From Sphingobacterium cavernae (GTDB lineage Bacteria; Bacteroidota; Bacteroidia; Sphingobacteriales; Sphingobacteriaceae): a DNA stretch of 64,000 nt. Below are positions 9,654 to 19,121 of the stretch, piece by piece. The stretch covers positions 231,373 through 295,372 of the forward strand of contig NZ_VIQM01000025.1 in NCBI RefSeq assembly GCF_008520265.1. Direction: 5' to 3'. Numbering within the stretch: position 1 is the stretch's first letter; every line of letters begins with the position of its first letter. The notes below the pieces were generated by a model. The model ran no database searches. It was given only the letters and a program-made list of their open reading frames with translations, and had not been told where the DNA came from. Made by a program: the position numbers and the translations under genes.

Positions 9654-11557
9654 ATCGGATAGGAGGAACGGGATTAATTCCCGTTCCGACCTTCCACAGC
9701 ACCGTACGTACCGTTCGGTATACGGCGCTTCCCTAAGTTGTAACACAAACTCGCTTGTATTCTGCTAGTAAAGACGGGTATCCCAGGTGTTTAAGATAAT
9801 CGTTGGAAAGAGTGGTTGACAGTATCCAACTTTTTGCTGTATGCCAGTAACTTTTCCTTGTGTTAGCCCATTCATACGCCTTGTACTTACTTACACCTAG
9901 TTGCACCAGGTTCAAGATTTTAGTCTTGGTTCGTTTCCATTGTTTCCATTTGACCATACGTAGACGGCGACGGTACCATTTATCCATATCCCGGAGACTA
10001 ACTACCCATGTCCGCGAGTTTAAAGTAGTGCATCCAGCCTGTGAGGTATTCCCTAAGGTAGAGAATTCGCTGTTCGTCGCTCCAACCCCGACTACGGCCG
10101 GTTAATACTTTAATCTTCGCTTTCATCTTCCCTAGACTTTTAGGGTGAATACGTAAGCGCGACTCCCCTCTGTAATTGTAGAAACTATAGCCTAGAAATT
10201 TAATCTTGGATACATGACGAACGACGCTTTTCTCTTTATTGACTTTAAGTATCAGCTTACCTTCAACAAATTTTGTGATCGATTCCATAACCCGTGAGGC
10301 ACTCCGTTTACTACGACAAAGTATCATAAGGTCATCAGCGTAACGTACAAATTTGTGTCCTCGAGATTCCAGTTCTTTATCCAGTTCATCAAGCATAATA
10401 TTGCTCAAAAGTGGGCTTAGTGGGCCTCCTTGAGGTACACCTTCTGTAGTTACTTTAGTCCTTCCGTTTATTTCTACACCTGCTCTCAAGTATCGATGGA
10501 TAAGTGAGATCAGTCTTCCATCTTTGATCGTGCGTGATAATAATTCAATCAGTTTACTGTGATTCACAGTATCGAAGAACTTCTCTAAGTCCATGTCTAC
10601 GGAATAATTATACCCCTGTTGAATGTATGACTTGCATTTGAGAAGCGCTTGATGCGCGTTGCGACCCGGACGAAAACCATAGCTGTGGTCACTGAATTCA
10701 GGTTCGTAGATTGGTGTCAGGATTTGACTAATGCCCTGCTGGATGAGCCGATCAACTACTGTGGGGATGCCCAGCATTCGCGTTGACCCATTGTCTTTAA
10801 GAATTTCAACACGTCTTACTGCAGAAGGGTAGTAACTCCCTTGCTTGATGGATGTTAAAAGTTTCTCCTTATGCTCTCTAAGATAATCCACAAGGGATTC
10901 GACGCCCATCTTATCGATACCTCCAGCACCACCATTACCGACAACTTGTACATAGACAGCATTTAAGTTCTGACGGTCAAGAAGTTGTTCTAACAGTTCA
11001 TCTACTCGTGTGTTTGTGTCTGTGAGGCTCTTTTCAATCATCCTAATAAAAGTCTGCCCTCCCACATAGCATTCGGGTTCCGGCCTATTCTTTTGTGATC
11101 AGGTTGATAAACGTTATCAATTTTCTGCATTCTGTCCTTCATTAGGTAATTCTCAATGTATTGATCACTAACTTAAGGTTCATTCCTTCCTTGCTTTGCC
11201 GTAAGCAAGTACTACGAAATCGGCTGACTTCTCACAGCTAGCTTTAATCCTTGCTTCTGAAAAAAAAACTTCCACAAGTCTGTGAGATCTCCCCGGGTAA
11301 GAACGATAACTTTCCTCTCATGTGTCTGCTACATTTACCTTGATGCTTCTGTACAGTATAGGACTTTAGTTTGTTTGGCAACCTCATCCAGCAGCTTAGG
11401 CCTTATATGTAGTTTCTGTCCGTCAGACCGAGAGTTTGCCTAATGCTTCCTTCAGATTCCACCTCACGATGGACACCCTTGCCTTCGGCTAACACTTCCA
11501 ACTGTAATGGCGTGTTCGGGACTTGCACCCTAGAGTTATCGCCCATGCCGGGCGCAC
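9654..11557 (-). mobile_element. Group II intron copy 1, inserted behind the gltP-type terminator
   Basis: On the minus strand the element starts with GTGCGCCCGGCATGGGCGAT at 11557, a classic group II 5' end. It ends with CCTATCCGAT at 9654. Near the 3' end a domain V-like hairpin (arms around CGCCGTA and TACGGTG, 9699-9730) and a domain VI-like hairpin (CGGAACGGGA/TCCCGTTCC, about 9660-9690) are visible. It is about 1.9 kb and carries a reverse transcriptase gene without an endonuclease domain. The 5' junction lies directly after a terminator stem and its T-run, the placement known for group IIC introns. It also stops short of the der promoter, so neither neighbour is damaged. Copy 2 at 48 kb is nearly identical over their shared part. 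Confidence 0.85.
9733..11041 (-). pseudogene. ltrA: Intron-encoded reverse transcriptase/maturase, frameshifted
   Basis: From ATG 11041 (MIEKSLTDTN) the frame gives the RT domain: GIDKMGVESL, YGFRPGRNAHQAL, VDMDLEKFFDTVNH, GVPQGGPLSPLLSN and the catalytic FVRYADD. The maturase-specific part begins with GYSFYNYRGESRLRIHP. After KLADMGS it stops at 9998. The remaining 84 residues (MDKWYRRRLRMVKWKQWK to the end) lie in another frame at 9733-9987. Against intact copy 2 the break equals one extra base around 10000-10010. The lost tail includes part of domain X, so splicing help is probably gone, though the polymerase core is intact. Confidence 0.85.
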
Positions 11558-11560
11558 AAC

Positions 11561-11594
11561 AAAAATACCAGCTAAGTGCTTAGCTGGTATTTTT
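11561..11594 (-). terminator. Terminator of the gltP-type gene and intron target site
   Basis: A perfect 16-bp stem, AAAAATACCAGCTAAG (11561-11576) with CTTAGCTGGTATTTTT (11579-11594). On the minus strand the T-run is followed after a few bases by the intron 5' end at 11557. Confidence 0.88.
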
Positions 11595-11642
11595 ATACTA
11601 TATATCTACGAATTAAACACGTTTCAGGAAGATTAAATAGTT

Positions 11643-13091
11643 TTAGTCCATAGGTTTAGTCAAAAACTCAGGATCTTGCGAAGCCATCTCGTCAAATTCG
11701 CCTTCCCATTTGGACACTACAACAGTAGCCAAACAGTTACCAATCACATTTACTGAAGTTCGTGCCATATCCATTAATTCATCAATACCCAATATCGCAG
11801 CAATAACGAATGTCGGCAAACCAAACTGATCTGCAGTAGCAATCAATACGATCAATGATGCACGAGGTACAGCAGCTACACCTTTGGATGTAATCATTAA
11901 GGTAAATGCAATCATTAATTGCTGACCAATGCTAAGATCAATTCCTGCCGCTTGTGCAACGAATATTGATGCCAATGAAAGATACAACGATGTTCCATCC
12001 AAATTGAAACTATATCCTGTCGGAATTACAAAAGACACAACTTTCCGCGGCACACCAAAACGTTCCATATTTTCCATTGCCTTTGGTAATGCAGCATCCG
12101 AACTTGTCGTTGCAAATGCAATTGACACTGGTTCTTTTATAGCTTCAATAAACTTCTTTAGAGGAACCTTCAAGTATAAAGCAATTGGCAATAAAATTAA
12201 AAACAAGAAAGCTAACAGCGCGATATACAAACTCATTAACAGCATAAATAAGTTCTTGAGTATGTCTACCCCGAGATGACCTACGGTATAAGCCATCGCT
12301 GCTCCAACGCCGATTGGCGCAAAAAGCATGACCAAATTCGTGAACTTAAACATGGCTTCAGAAAGACTTTCGGTAAAATCAACTAAAGGTTTCCGCTTTT
12401 TTTCCTCTACCATAGCCAATCCAATACCAAATAACACACCGAAAATTACAATCTGCAAAACCTTGTTTTCATACACAGATTTAACAATGTTCTCCGGAAA
12501 TGTATCACGCACAAACGCATTAAATTTATACACCCAATGCACATTTTCACTTATATGTGTAAGTGCTTTTTCGTCAGCAGCTGATACCGCCGAGGTAGTT
12601 GGCAGTTCTTCATGCGGCATATTTGCTACATCTATGCCAACACCTGCTTCTGTGATATTAATAACCGCAAGTCCAATAAAAATCGCACAGGTCGTAGCGC
12701 AGAAAAAATACAACATTGATTTCCAAGCCATACGTCCAACTGACTTTAAGTCAGAATGTCCCGCAATACCAAAAACTAATGTTGCAAATAAGATTGGCCC
12801 TACAATGGTCTTTACCAACTTAATGAATCCCTGACTAAGGGGCTGCATTGAGATTGCCAAATTAGGAAAATCCAAGCCCACAAACACTCCTAACACCAAA
12901 CAGGTCAATATCCAAGTTGTCAAATTGCGACGAACTAAAGCATTCAATGTCAACACAGCAGCTGAAATCCATCGAACCGCTACCATAACATCTGGAGAAA
13001 ACGCAACTAGATTAAATTCGTACAATAAGGTGATAATAATGGCAATGGTTATCGTAATCAGCATTACATAACCTACGTTCTTTTTTGACAT
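11643..13091 (-). CDS. gltP: Dicarboxylate/amino acid:cation symporter
   Basis: A 482-residue membrane transporter of the DAACS family, which imports glutamate, aspartate or C4-dicarboxylates with protons or sodium. The family hallmarks are present: the serine-rich hairpin as ATTSSDAALPKAMENM, the substrate and ion site VIPTGYSFNLDGTSLYLSLA, and DELMDMARTSVNVIGNCLA near the end. About eight hydrophobic helices precede and surround these. There is an extra N-terminal pair of helices (residues 1-50) before the usual start. Substrate cannot be told from sequence alone, so the symbol is only the family type. It is a single gene ended by the terminator next to the intron. Confidence 0.85.
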   Translation of the reverse strand: MSKKNVGYVMLITITIAIIITLLYEFNLVAFSPDVMVAVRWISAAVLTLNALVRRNLTTWILTCLVLGVFVGLDFPNLAISMQPLSQGFIKLVKTIVGPILFATLVFGIAGHSDLKSVGRMAWKSMLYFFCATTCAIFIGLAVINITEAGVGIDVANMPHEELPTTSAVSAADEKALTHISENVHWVYKFNAFVRDTFPENIVKSVYENKVLQIVIFGVLFGIGLAMVEEKKRKPLVDFTESLSEAMFKFTNLVMLFAPIGVGAAMAYTVGHLGVDILKNLFMLLMSLYIALLAFLFLILLPIALYLKVPLKKFIEAIKEPVSIAFATTSSDAALPKAMENMERFGVPRKVVSFVIPTGYSFNLDGTSLYLSLASIFVAQAAGIDLSIGQQLMIAFTLMITSKGVAAVPRASLIVLIATADQFGLPTFVIAAILGIDELMDMARTSVNVIGNCLATVVVSKWEGEFDEMASQDPEFLTKPMD

Positions 13092-13148
13092 TTAGTAGAA
13101 TTTTAATGTTCAACAAAAATATAAAAATACCTAAGTAACACAAACAAA

Positions 13149-13176
13149 AAAGGCACGATTAGTTAATCGTGCCTTT
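13149..13176 (-). terminator. Terminator of the ferredoxin gene
   Basis: A stem of AAAGGCACGATT (13149-13160) with AATCGTGCCTTT (13165-13176). On the minus strand it is followed by TTTTTTGTTTG. Confidence 0.8.
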
Positions 13177-13198
13177 AAATAAAATACTTATATACATG

Positions 13199-13549
13199 CT
13201 ACTCAGAGTGTAACCAAGCTTTCTTAGCTAATAATTCTTCTTCTGATTCTACCACATCCTCATCCTCTACACAACAATCTACAGGACATACAGCTGCACA
13301 TTGTGGCTCATCATGGAAACCAACACACTCTGTACATTTGTCAGAAACAATATAGTAAACCTCGTCAGATACAGCATCTTGAGATGCAGAAGCATCAATC
13401 GTAACACCGTCACCGAAGTCAATCACACCATCCAAAGACGTTCCATCTGAAAATTTCCAAGGAACACCAGCATCATATATCGCATTATTTGGACATTCAG
13501 GCTCACAAGCCCCACAATTAATGCATTCGTCAGTAATTTTTATCGCCAT
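13199..13549 (-). CDS. Dicluster 4Fe-4S ferredoxin
   Basis: A 116-residue acidic electron carrier. The first cluster motif is [12 protein letters not shown] (C9, C12, C15, C19). The second is [21 protein letters not shown], in which the longer spacing between the second and third cysteines is typical of the FdxA/7Fe-8Fe type. Between them lies an insertion of about 50 residues rich in Asp and Ser ([18 protein letters not shown]). It is transcribed divergently from the acyl-CoA reductase gene 165 bases away. I know this pairing from other Bacteroidota, and it suggests the ferredoxin may serve that enzyme. That link is inference. Confidence 0.85.
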   Translation of the reverse strand: MAIKITDECINCGACEPECPNNAIYDAGVPWKFSDGTSLDGVIDFGDGVTIDASASQDAVSDEVYYIVSDKCTECVGFHDEPQCAAVCPVDCCVEDEDVVESEEELLAKKAWLHSE

Positions 13550-13714
13550 TTATAACCTCACAATTATAATAAATAAACTAATTTTGTAACGTCAAAAGTA
13601 AAAATCGAATTTGAACTTTCATAATAAAAGTATACAAATCTAGTAGGCTTTCTACTTATTTGACAAAACAAAGATAAAGCAAAAAATTATCAGAATTATT
13701 CTAAATAACATATT

Positions 13715-14728
13715 TTGACAAAGAACGATAGAATTAAGGCATTTGAAAAGTTGGGAGAATGGATGCTCCAATTGGATCAAGACACTATTTGGCGCATCGA
13801 AAGCATTCAGAATCGTAACCCTTGGTATACAAAAGAAAACGTATTAAAACAGTTTCAAGCATTGGGACAAAATCTTAATACGGATAAACTAGAGGCTTGG
13901 ACTGCTCCTTATAACGTAACAAATACTTCAAAAGTTGTAGGATTAATATTAGCAGGAAATATTCCGTTGGTTGGCTTTCACGATGTACTTTCTACATTAA
14001 TTCTAGGTTTTACAGCACAAATCAAACTTTCTTCGGATGATGCAGGCTTAAGTACACTTGTTTTGAATAAGCTTATGGAAATCGAACCTCGCTTCCAAAA
14101 TCAAATTCAGATCGTTGAACGTTTAGCGAATTTTGATTTGGTTATTGCGACTGGCTCTAATAATACCGCGCGTTATTTTGAATACTATTTTGGTAAAAAA
14201 CCTCATATTATTCGCAAAAACAGAAACTCCATTGCGGTATTAACTGGCGAAGAAAATAGTGAACAATTATCCAAGTTAGGCGATGATATATTCGATTATT
14301 TCGGATTAGGTTGTCGTTCGGTTTCCAAAATATTTATCCCGAAAGAATACCCTATAGCTACATTCTTCGAAGCAATCGAACAATATAGCCCTATACGAGA
14401 TCATTACAAATACAACAACAATTACGACTACAATAAATCAATCTATTTGGTAAATGGAGACAAGCATTACGATAATGGATTTTTGTTATTGAAGAAAGAT
14501 GAAAACATAGCTTCACCTTTGGCGGTAATTTTTTATCAAGAATATGAAAGCCTTTCTGAGGTAGAGGATTACATCAATTCACGTCAAGAAAATATTCAAT
14601 GCGTGACTTCCATCGCTTCATTAAATATTGAAACTCCCCTATTTTCATTAGGTGGCAGCCAGTGTCCAGCGCTAGATGAGTATGCGGATGGTGTCAATAC
14701 ATTAGAATTTTTGGCAGATAATCAATAA
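13715..14728 (+). CDS. Acyl-CoA reductase, LuxC family
   Basis: A 337-residue member of the LuxC acyl-CoA reductase family (aldehyde-dehydrogenase fold). Visible family passages are NPWYTKENVLKQFQALGQ near residue 28, VVGLILAGNIPLVGFHDVLS near 73, LVIATGSNNTARYFEYYFGK and the nucleophile region FGLGCRSVSKIFIP with its cysteine. It lacks an ATG at the 5' end. TTG 13715 gives MTKNDRIKAFEKLGEW, which matches the expected start, whereas the first ATG would cut off 16 conserved residues. The physiological acyl substrate is not known. It lies opposite the ferredoxin and ahead of a 67-residue gene and ftsE. Confidence 0.8.
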   Translation: MTKNDRIKAFEKLGEWMLQLDQDTIWRIESIQNRNPWYTKENVLKQFQALGQNLNTDKLEAWTAPYNVTNTSKVVGLILAGNIPLVGFHDVLSTLILGFTAQIKLSSDDAGLSTLVLNKLMEIEPRFQNQIQIVERLANFDLVIATGSNNTARYFEYYFGKKPHIIRKNRNSIAVLTGEENSEQLSKLGDDIFDYFGLGCRSVSKIFIPKEYPIATFFEAIEQYSPIRDHYKYNNNYDYNKSIYLVNGDKHYDNGFLLLKKDENIASPLAVIFYQEYESLSEVEDYINSRQENIQCVTSIASLNIETPLFSLGGSQCPALDEYADGVNTLEFLADNQ

Positions 14729-14788
14729 AAGTTAAATATTAGCGTTTGAGTGATACGCAATTGGTAAAAAATTCTAACTTTGTTATCT

Positions 14789-14992
14789 ATGTATGTAATA
14801 AAAGTAAAAGGTGTAGCTAAAATCCCTGATTATGTGCAATTGCGTGATGATGCATTTACTTTATTGGCATATTTCAGAGTTGATAGACCTGACAAATCTT
14901 TAGTTAAAATTGGTCTGGAAGACAAAGCTGAAGAAATCATGAAAATTGTTCAAGAGTTACCTTTTGGTCAAATTAAAAAAATTGAACTTTAA
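14789..14992 (+). CDS. Small conserved protein of unknown function upstream of ftsE
   Basis: A 67-residue protein (MYVIKVKGVAKIPDYVQLRD start, ELPFGQIKKIEL end) predicted as a compact alpha/beta fold, with no signal peptide. I do not recognise a named family. ATG 14789 follows the -7-like box TAACTTTG by a short leader. Only five bases separate it from ftsE, so the two are very likely co-transcribed. That context hints at, but does not prove, a role near the divisome. Confidence 0.6.
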   Translation: MYVIKVKGVAKIPDYVQLRDDAFTLLAYFRVDRPDKSLVKIGLEDKAEEIMKIVQELPFGQIKKIEL

Positions 14993-14997
14993 TATAA

Positions 14998-15678
14998 ATG
15001 GCAAGCAATACAGTTATACGTCTTAAAAACGTAGATATATACCAACAAAAACATTTAGTCCTTTCGAATGTCAATTTAGAAATTGGAAATGGTGAATTCC
15101 TTTACTTAATCGGTCAATCGGGATCGGGTAAAAGTTCATTATTGAAAATCATCTATGGCGAACTTCATATCGCCGATGGCGAAGGATTGGTGGCAGGTTT
15201 TGATTTGAAAAAATTAAAAGAAAATGACGTTCCTTTCTTACGTCGTAAGTTAGGAATCGTATTCCAAGATTTTCACTTATTGAATGACCGTAGCATCGAG
15301 AAGAATTTAGAATTTGCTTTGAAAGCAACGGGTTGGACAGACAAAAAATTGATCCAAAACAAGATGATTGATGTTTTGGAAAAAGTAGGTTTACGTTCTA
15401 AATTGCATAAGATGCCACACGAACTTTCGGGTGGTGAACAGCAGCGTATCGTAATCGCCAGAGCCTTGTTGAATGACCCTGAGATTATTCTTGCGGATGA
15501 GCCTACAGGAAACTTAGACCCATCTACTTCCGAAGAAATTGTATTGTTGTTACGTGACATTGCTGCATCGGGCACTGCTGTATTGATGGCGACACACGAT
15601 TACCAAATCATTCGCAACATGCCATCCCGTATAATAAAAACGGCAGATGGCGCCCTGCACGACAACGTAAGTATATAA
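14998..15678 (+). CDS. ftsE: Cell division ATP-binding protein FtsE
   Basis: A 226-residue ABC-type ATPase that with FtsX controls peptidoglycan hydrolases at the septum. The Walker A motif is GQSGSGKSSL, the signature LSGGEQQR, and Walker B IILADEPTG. The switch histidine lies in MATHDYQI. The FtsE-specific stretch FLRRKLGIVFQDFHLLNDRS is clear and separates it from LolD relatives. No ftsX follows; in this phylum ftsX is often elsewhere. It overlaps nothing and is 5 bases behind the small upstream gene. Confidence 0.88.
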   Translation: MASNTVIRLKNVDIYQQKHLVLSNVNLEIGNGEFLYLIGQSGSGKSSLLKIIYGELHIADGEGLVAGFDLKKLKENDVPFLRRKLGIVFQDFHLLNDRSIEKNLEFALKATGWTDKKLIQNKMIDVLEKVGLRSKLHKMPHELSGGEQQRIVIARALLNDPEIILADEPTGNLDPSTSEEIVLLLRDIAASGTAVLMATHDYQIIRNMPSRIIKTADGALHDNVSI

Positions 15679-15701
15679 ATAAACTGACAAAACTAATGTA
15701 A

Positions 15702-15750
15702 TCCGACATTTTGGAAGTGTTGACACAGCAAACACTGACAAGGTGTCGGA
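15702..15750 (+). promoter_or_regulatory. Nested inverted repeat upstream of grpE
   Basis: An outer stem of TCCGACA (15702-15708) with TGTCGGA (15744-15750) encloses an inner stem of AGTGTT (15716-15721) with AACACT (15731-15736). A symmetrical 7 x 7 internal loop lies between them and a 9-base apical loop at the top. It sits about 70 bases before the grpE start. GACATTTT in its left part recurs upstream of htpG. A heat-shock operator or RNA thermometer is possible; neither is shown. Confidence 0.45.
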
Positions 15751-15817
15751 TATTTTTATAATGGCAAAATTATTGGTAAAAGTATTTGAGCTATTCAAAT
15801 ATCTAAAAAATAGTGTG

Positions 15818-16360
15818 ATGATGAACGAAAAAGAGAACATTCAAGACGAGAATTTAGAACAAAACGAAAACAATCAAGAGCAAGAGACGCAGGAAGAAGT
15901 TGCTGAATTATCACAAGAAGAGATTCTAACGAATCAATTAGCAGAGACAAATGACAGATTTGCGCGTTTGTTTGCTGAATTTGATAATTATAAAAAGCGT
16001 ACTTCTAAAGAGCGCGTAGAATTGATTTCAACAGCAGGTGAAAAAGTGATTTCAAAATTATTAACTGTTTTAGATGATTTTGATAGAGCACTGAATGCGA
16101 TGTCTACAGCGCAAGATGTGGAATCTGTAAAACAAGGTGTTGAATTAGTTAACAGTAAGTTCAGAAAAATCTTGGAAAACGAAGGTTTGAAAGAAATGAA
16201 TGTAGTTGGTGAAACGTTCGATGCAGATTTTCAAGAAGCAATAACGGCTATTCCTTCCCCATCGGAAGACATGAAAAATAAAGTTATTGATGTGGTGGAA
16301 AAAGGTTATACGTTAAATGATAAAGTAATCCGTTTCGCGAAAGTGGTAATCGGACAATAA
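15818..16360 (+). CDS. grpE: Nucleotide exchange factor GrpE
   Basis: A 180-residue co-chaperone that releases ADP from DnaK. An acidic, glutamine-rich N-terminus (residues 1-45, QDENLEQNENNQEQETQEE) leads into the long dimerising helix (NDRFARLFAEFDNYKKRTSKE). The four-helix part and the beta-wing follow, ending in GYTLNDKVIRFAKVVIG, the GrpE signature. I chose ATG 15818 because upstream codons (from a GTG at 15743) encode an unrelated hydrophobic stretch inside the leader. dnaJ follows after 11 bases; dnaK is not in the window. Confidence 0.93.
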   Translation: MMNEKENIQDENLEQNENNQEQETQEEVAELSQEEILTNQLAETNDRFARLFAEFDNYKKRTSKERVELISTAGEKVISKLLTVLDDFDRALNAMSTAQDVESVKQGVELVNSKFRKILENEGLKEMNVVGETFDADFQEAITAIPSPSEDMKNKVIDVVEKGYTLNDKVIRFAKVVIGQ

Positions 16361-16371
16361 TATAAAATTCG

Positions 16372-17526
16372 ATGTCAAAGAGAGATTATTATGACGTACT
16401 TGGTGTCTCACGCCAAGCTGACGCTGCAGAAATAAAATCGGCATACCGTAAGTTAGCCATTAAGTATCACCCGGACAAAAATCCGGATAATGCGGAAGCA
16501 GAGGAAAAATTTAAAGAGGCGGCTGAAGCTTACGAAGTATTAAGTAATGCGGATAAAAAAGCGCGTTATGATCAATTCGGTCATGCGGGTAATTCTGCTG
16601 GATTTGGAGGTGCTGGTGGTGGCATGAATATGGATGACATATTCAGCCAATTTGGTGATATTTTTGGTGGTGGTAATCCATTCGAAAGTTTCTTTGGCGG
16701 AGGTGGTGGCGGATCACGTGGTGGTCGTCGTGTGCAAAAAGGCACGAATCTTCGTATTAAAGTCAAATTGACTTTAGAAGAAATTGCCAAAGGCGTCGAG
16801 AAAAAAGTTAAAGTAAATAAGCAAATCGTTTGTAAAACTTGTGATGGCTCTGGTGCAAAAGACAAATCTTCATTCCACACGTGTAAAACATGTGGCGGTG
16901 CAGGATCTGTAAGACGCGTAACCAATACAATCTTAGGTCAAATGCAAACAACAAGCACTTGTCCTACTTGTAACGGTGAAGGTGTTGAAATCACAGGAAA
17001 ATGTACAACTTGTCATGGTGATGGTTTAGAAAGAGGCGAAGAAACAATTTCTATCAACATTCCTGCTGGTGTGAGCGAAGGCATGCAATTGTCGATGAGT
17101 GGTAAAGGTAATGCAGCTCCTCGTGGTGGTATTGCGGGTGACTTGATTATATTAGTTGAAGAAGTGCCTCACGAATCACTAAAACGTGATGGTGTTAACG
17201 TGATTTATGATCTATACATCAATTTCGCTGATGCAGCATTAGGTACAAGTGTTGAAGTTCCGACTATCGATGGTAAGGCTAAAATTAAAATCGATCCAGG
17301 AACACAGGGTGGTAAAATATTACGTCTAAAAGGAAAAGGTATTCCAGAAGTCAATTCTTACCACAAAGGTGATCAATTGATTTATGTGAATATTTGGACA
17401 CCAAAAGCGGTATCTTCAGAAGAACGTGAGATCTTAGAAAAACTTAAAGGTTCTTCTAATTTCAAACCACAGCCAGGTAAGAGTGAAAAATCATTCTTCG
17501 AAAGAATAAAAGAATACTTCGAGTAA
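16372..17526 (+). CDS. dnaJ: Chaperone DnaJ
   Basis: A full-length 384-residue DnaJ that delivers unfolded clients to DnaK and stimulates its ATPase. The J domain occupies residues 1-70 with the HPD motif in [11 protein letters not shown] Gly/Phe-rich linker follows ([20 protein letters not shown]), with [11 protein letters not shown] at its end. Four zinc-binding repeats of the C-x-x-C-x-G-x-G type ([32 protein letters not shown]) lie at about 158-225. The two substrate-binding domains and the dimerisation end complete it. It is co-transcribed with grpE and followed by a terminator. Confidence 0.96.
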   Translation: MSKRDYYDVLGVSRQADAAEIKSAYRKLAIKYHPDKNPDNAEAEEKFKEAAEAYEVLSNADKKARYDQFGHAGNSAGFGGAGGGMNMDDIFSQFGDIFGGGNPFESFFGGGGGGSRGGRRVQKGTNLRIKVKLTLEEIAKGVEKKVKVNKQIVCKTCDGSGAKDKSSFHTCKTCGGAGSVRRVTNTILGQMQTTSTCPTCNGEGVEITGKCTTCHGDGLERGEETISINIPAGVSEGMQLSMSGKGNAAPRGGIAGDLIILVEEVPHESLKRDGVNVIYDLYINFADAALGTSVEVPTIDGKAKIKIDPGTQGGKILRLKGKGIPEVNSYHKGDQLIYVNIWTPKAVSSEEREILEKLKGSSNFKPQPGKSEKSFFERIKEYFE

Positions 17527-17548
17527 GAATTATATACATGATTCAATC

Positions 17549-17588
17549 AAAAATCCCTCATAAGCTTGATGCTTTTGAGGGATTTTTA
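17549..17588 (+). terminator. Terminator after dnaJ
   Basis: Stem AATCCCTCATAAGC with GCTTTTGAGGGATT, loop TTGAT, followed by TTTATTTT. Confidence 0.85.
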
Positions 17589-17732
17589 TTTTAAAAAAGC
17601 TCAAAAAATCTTCTGATAATTCATTCTTAAATCAAATAGTGTTATTTCCCTACATGCAAATGAGACATTAATTTTACATTAAAGCATTGACTTATTAGAT
17701 GTTAATATTATATTTTTATAAAAACCTATCTT

Positions 17733-19121
17733 ATGAGACATTCACGTAAAGATTTTCTGTACTCTTTGAGTATGTTAGCAGCTGGTGCAGCGATGACGAG
17801 CCCTTTAATTGGATTTTCACAATCTAAAAAACTTAAAGTCGCATTGGTCGGAACTGGAATCCGAGGAATTACATTTTGGGGCAAAAGATTAATTGAGCAA
17901 TACAAGGATAAATTAGAATTTGTCAGTTTGTCCGATTCGAATCCTGGCCGATTAAAGTATGCTAAATCGTATATGGGTGTAAGTTGCAATACGTATACTG
18001 ATTTTGACAAAATGTTACTTGATCAGAAGCCAGACTTAGTAATTGTGTGTACAAAAGATTCCAATCACGATGAATTCATTGTCAAAGGGTTAGATTTTGG
18101 TTGCGATGTGCTTACCGAAAAACCATTGACTACTGATGAAAAAAAATGCCAAAGAATAATTGATGCGGAAAAAAGGTCCAATAAAAAATTGATCGTAGGC
18201 TTCAACTACAGATGGGGACCTTATATGACAAAAATAAAGGAACTCATTCAAAATGGCGCTATTGGCGATATCACATCCGTTGATTTTAATTGGTATCTCA
18301 ATGTACATCATGGGGCATCCTATTTCCGAAGATGGCACGGATTGATGAATGAAGGAGGCTCATTGTGGGTGCACAAAGCAACACATCACTTCGACTTATT
18401 GAACTGGTGGCTGGATTCTGATCCTGAAGAAGTTTTTGCGTATGGTTCATTAGAACATTATGGAAAAAACGGACCTTTTAGAGGTACAAACTGTCGATCC
18501 TGTGCACACAAAACTTCATGTAAATATTATTGGGATATTACGAAGTCCAATCAAGATATGAGATTGTACGTGGATAATGAAAAACATGACGGTTATTTCA
18601 GAGACGGATGTGTATACAGAAATGAGATTGATATTTATGATAAAATGTCTGCTCAGATAAAATATGCGAACAATGCTGTAGTGAATTATTCATTGACTAC
18701 CTATTCTCCTTATGAAGGTTGGAAAATTGCATTTAATGGTCATAAAGGGCGTATTGAAGCATGGTTGGATATTCCTTTTCTAAAAAATGAGCAAGTCAAT
18801 CAGCAAGATTTGCACGCAAAAGAAATGAACCAAAATTTAGCCGATGATCAAACGTCTGATCCTGTTATATTGTATAAAAATTGGGAAGATTACAGTGTCA
18901 TAAATGTTATTGCAGAACGAGGAGGCCACGGAGGTGGCGACAAACGCATGCATGACTACTTATTCAAAACACCTAATACTGCAGACCCTTATCGTCATAC
19001 CGCAGGATTAAAAGACGGTGTAATGTCCATATTAGTAGGAATCGCCGCACGTAAAAGTATTGAGCAAAATAAACCAATTAAAATTGGTGACCTTACTAGC
19101 ATTAAACCATCAAAAGGTTAG
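17733..19121 (+). CDS. Exported Gfo/Idh/MocA-family oxidoreductase
   Basis: A 462-residue NAD(P)-dependent oxidoreductase. The N-terminus MRHSRKDFLYSLSMLAAGAA looks like a Tat-type signal (SRKDFL, with Lys as the second basic residue), implying export with bound cofactor. The Rossmann motif is VALVGTGIRG at about 36-45, the EKP motif is TEKPLTTDE near 131, and the catalytic-site region is GFNYRWGPYM and WVHKATHHFDLLNWW. An unusual cysteine cluster, CRSCAHKTSCKYYWD near 250, is shared with a subset of Bacteroidota members and may bind metal. The sugar or cyclitol substrate is unknown. It precedes a carboxylesterase gene by about 180 bases, with no clear terminator between. Confidence 0.82.
   Translation: MRHSRKDFLYSLSMLAAGAAMTSPLIGFSQSKKLKVALVGTGIRGITFWGKRLIEQYKDKLEFVSLSDSNPGRLKYAKSYMGVSCNTYTDFDKMLLDQKPDLVIVCTKDSNHDEFIVKGLDFGCDVLTEKPLTTDEKKCQRIIDAEKRSNKKLIVGFNYRWGPYMTKIKELIQNGAIGDITSVDFNWYLNVHHGASYFRRWHGLMNEGGSLWVHKATHHFDLLNWWLDSDPEEVFAYGSLEHYGKNGPFRGTNCRSCAHKTSCKYYWDITKSNQDMRLYVDNEKHDGYFRDGCVYRNEIDIYDKMSAQIKYANNAVVNYSLTTYSPYEGWKIAFNGHKGRIEAWLDIPFLKNEQVNQQDLHAKEMNQNLADDQTSDPVILYKNWEDYSVINVIAERGGHGGGDKRMHDYLFKTPNTADPYRHTAGLKDGVMSILVGIAARKSIEQNKPIKIGDLTSIKPSKG

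Noticed and set aside
9860..10105. Plus-strand ORF across intron copy 1
   Set aside because: It is antisense to the maturase tail and intron RNA and has no family features.
16581..16925. Proline-rich ORF on the minus strand over dnaJ
   Set aside because: The proline run is the complement of the glycine-rich DnaJ linker; it is a shadow.
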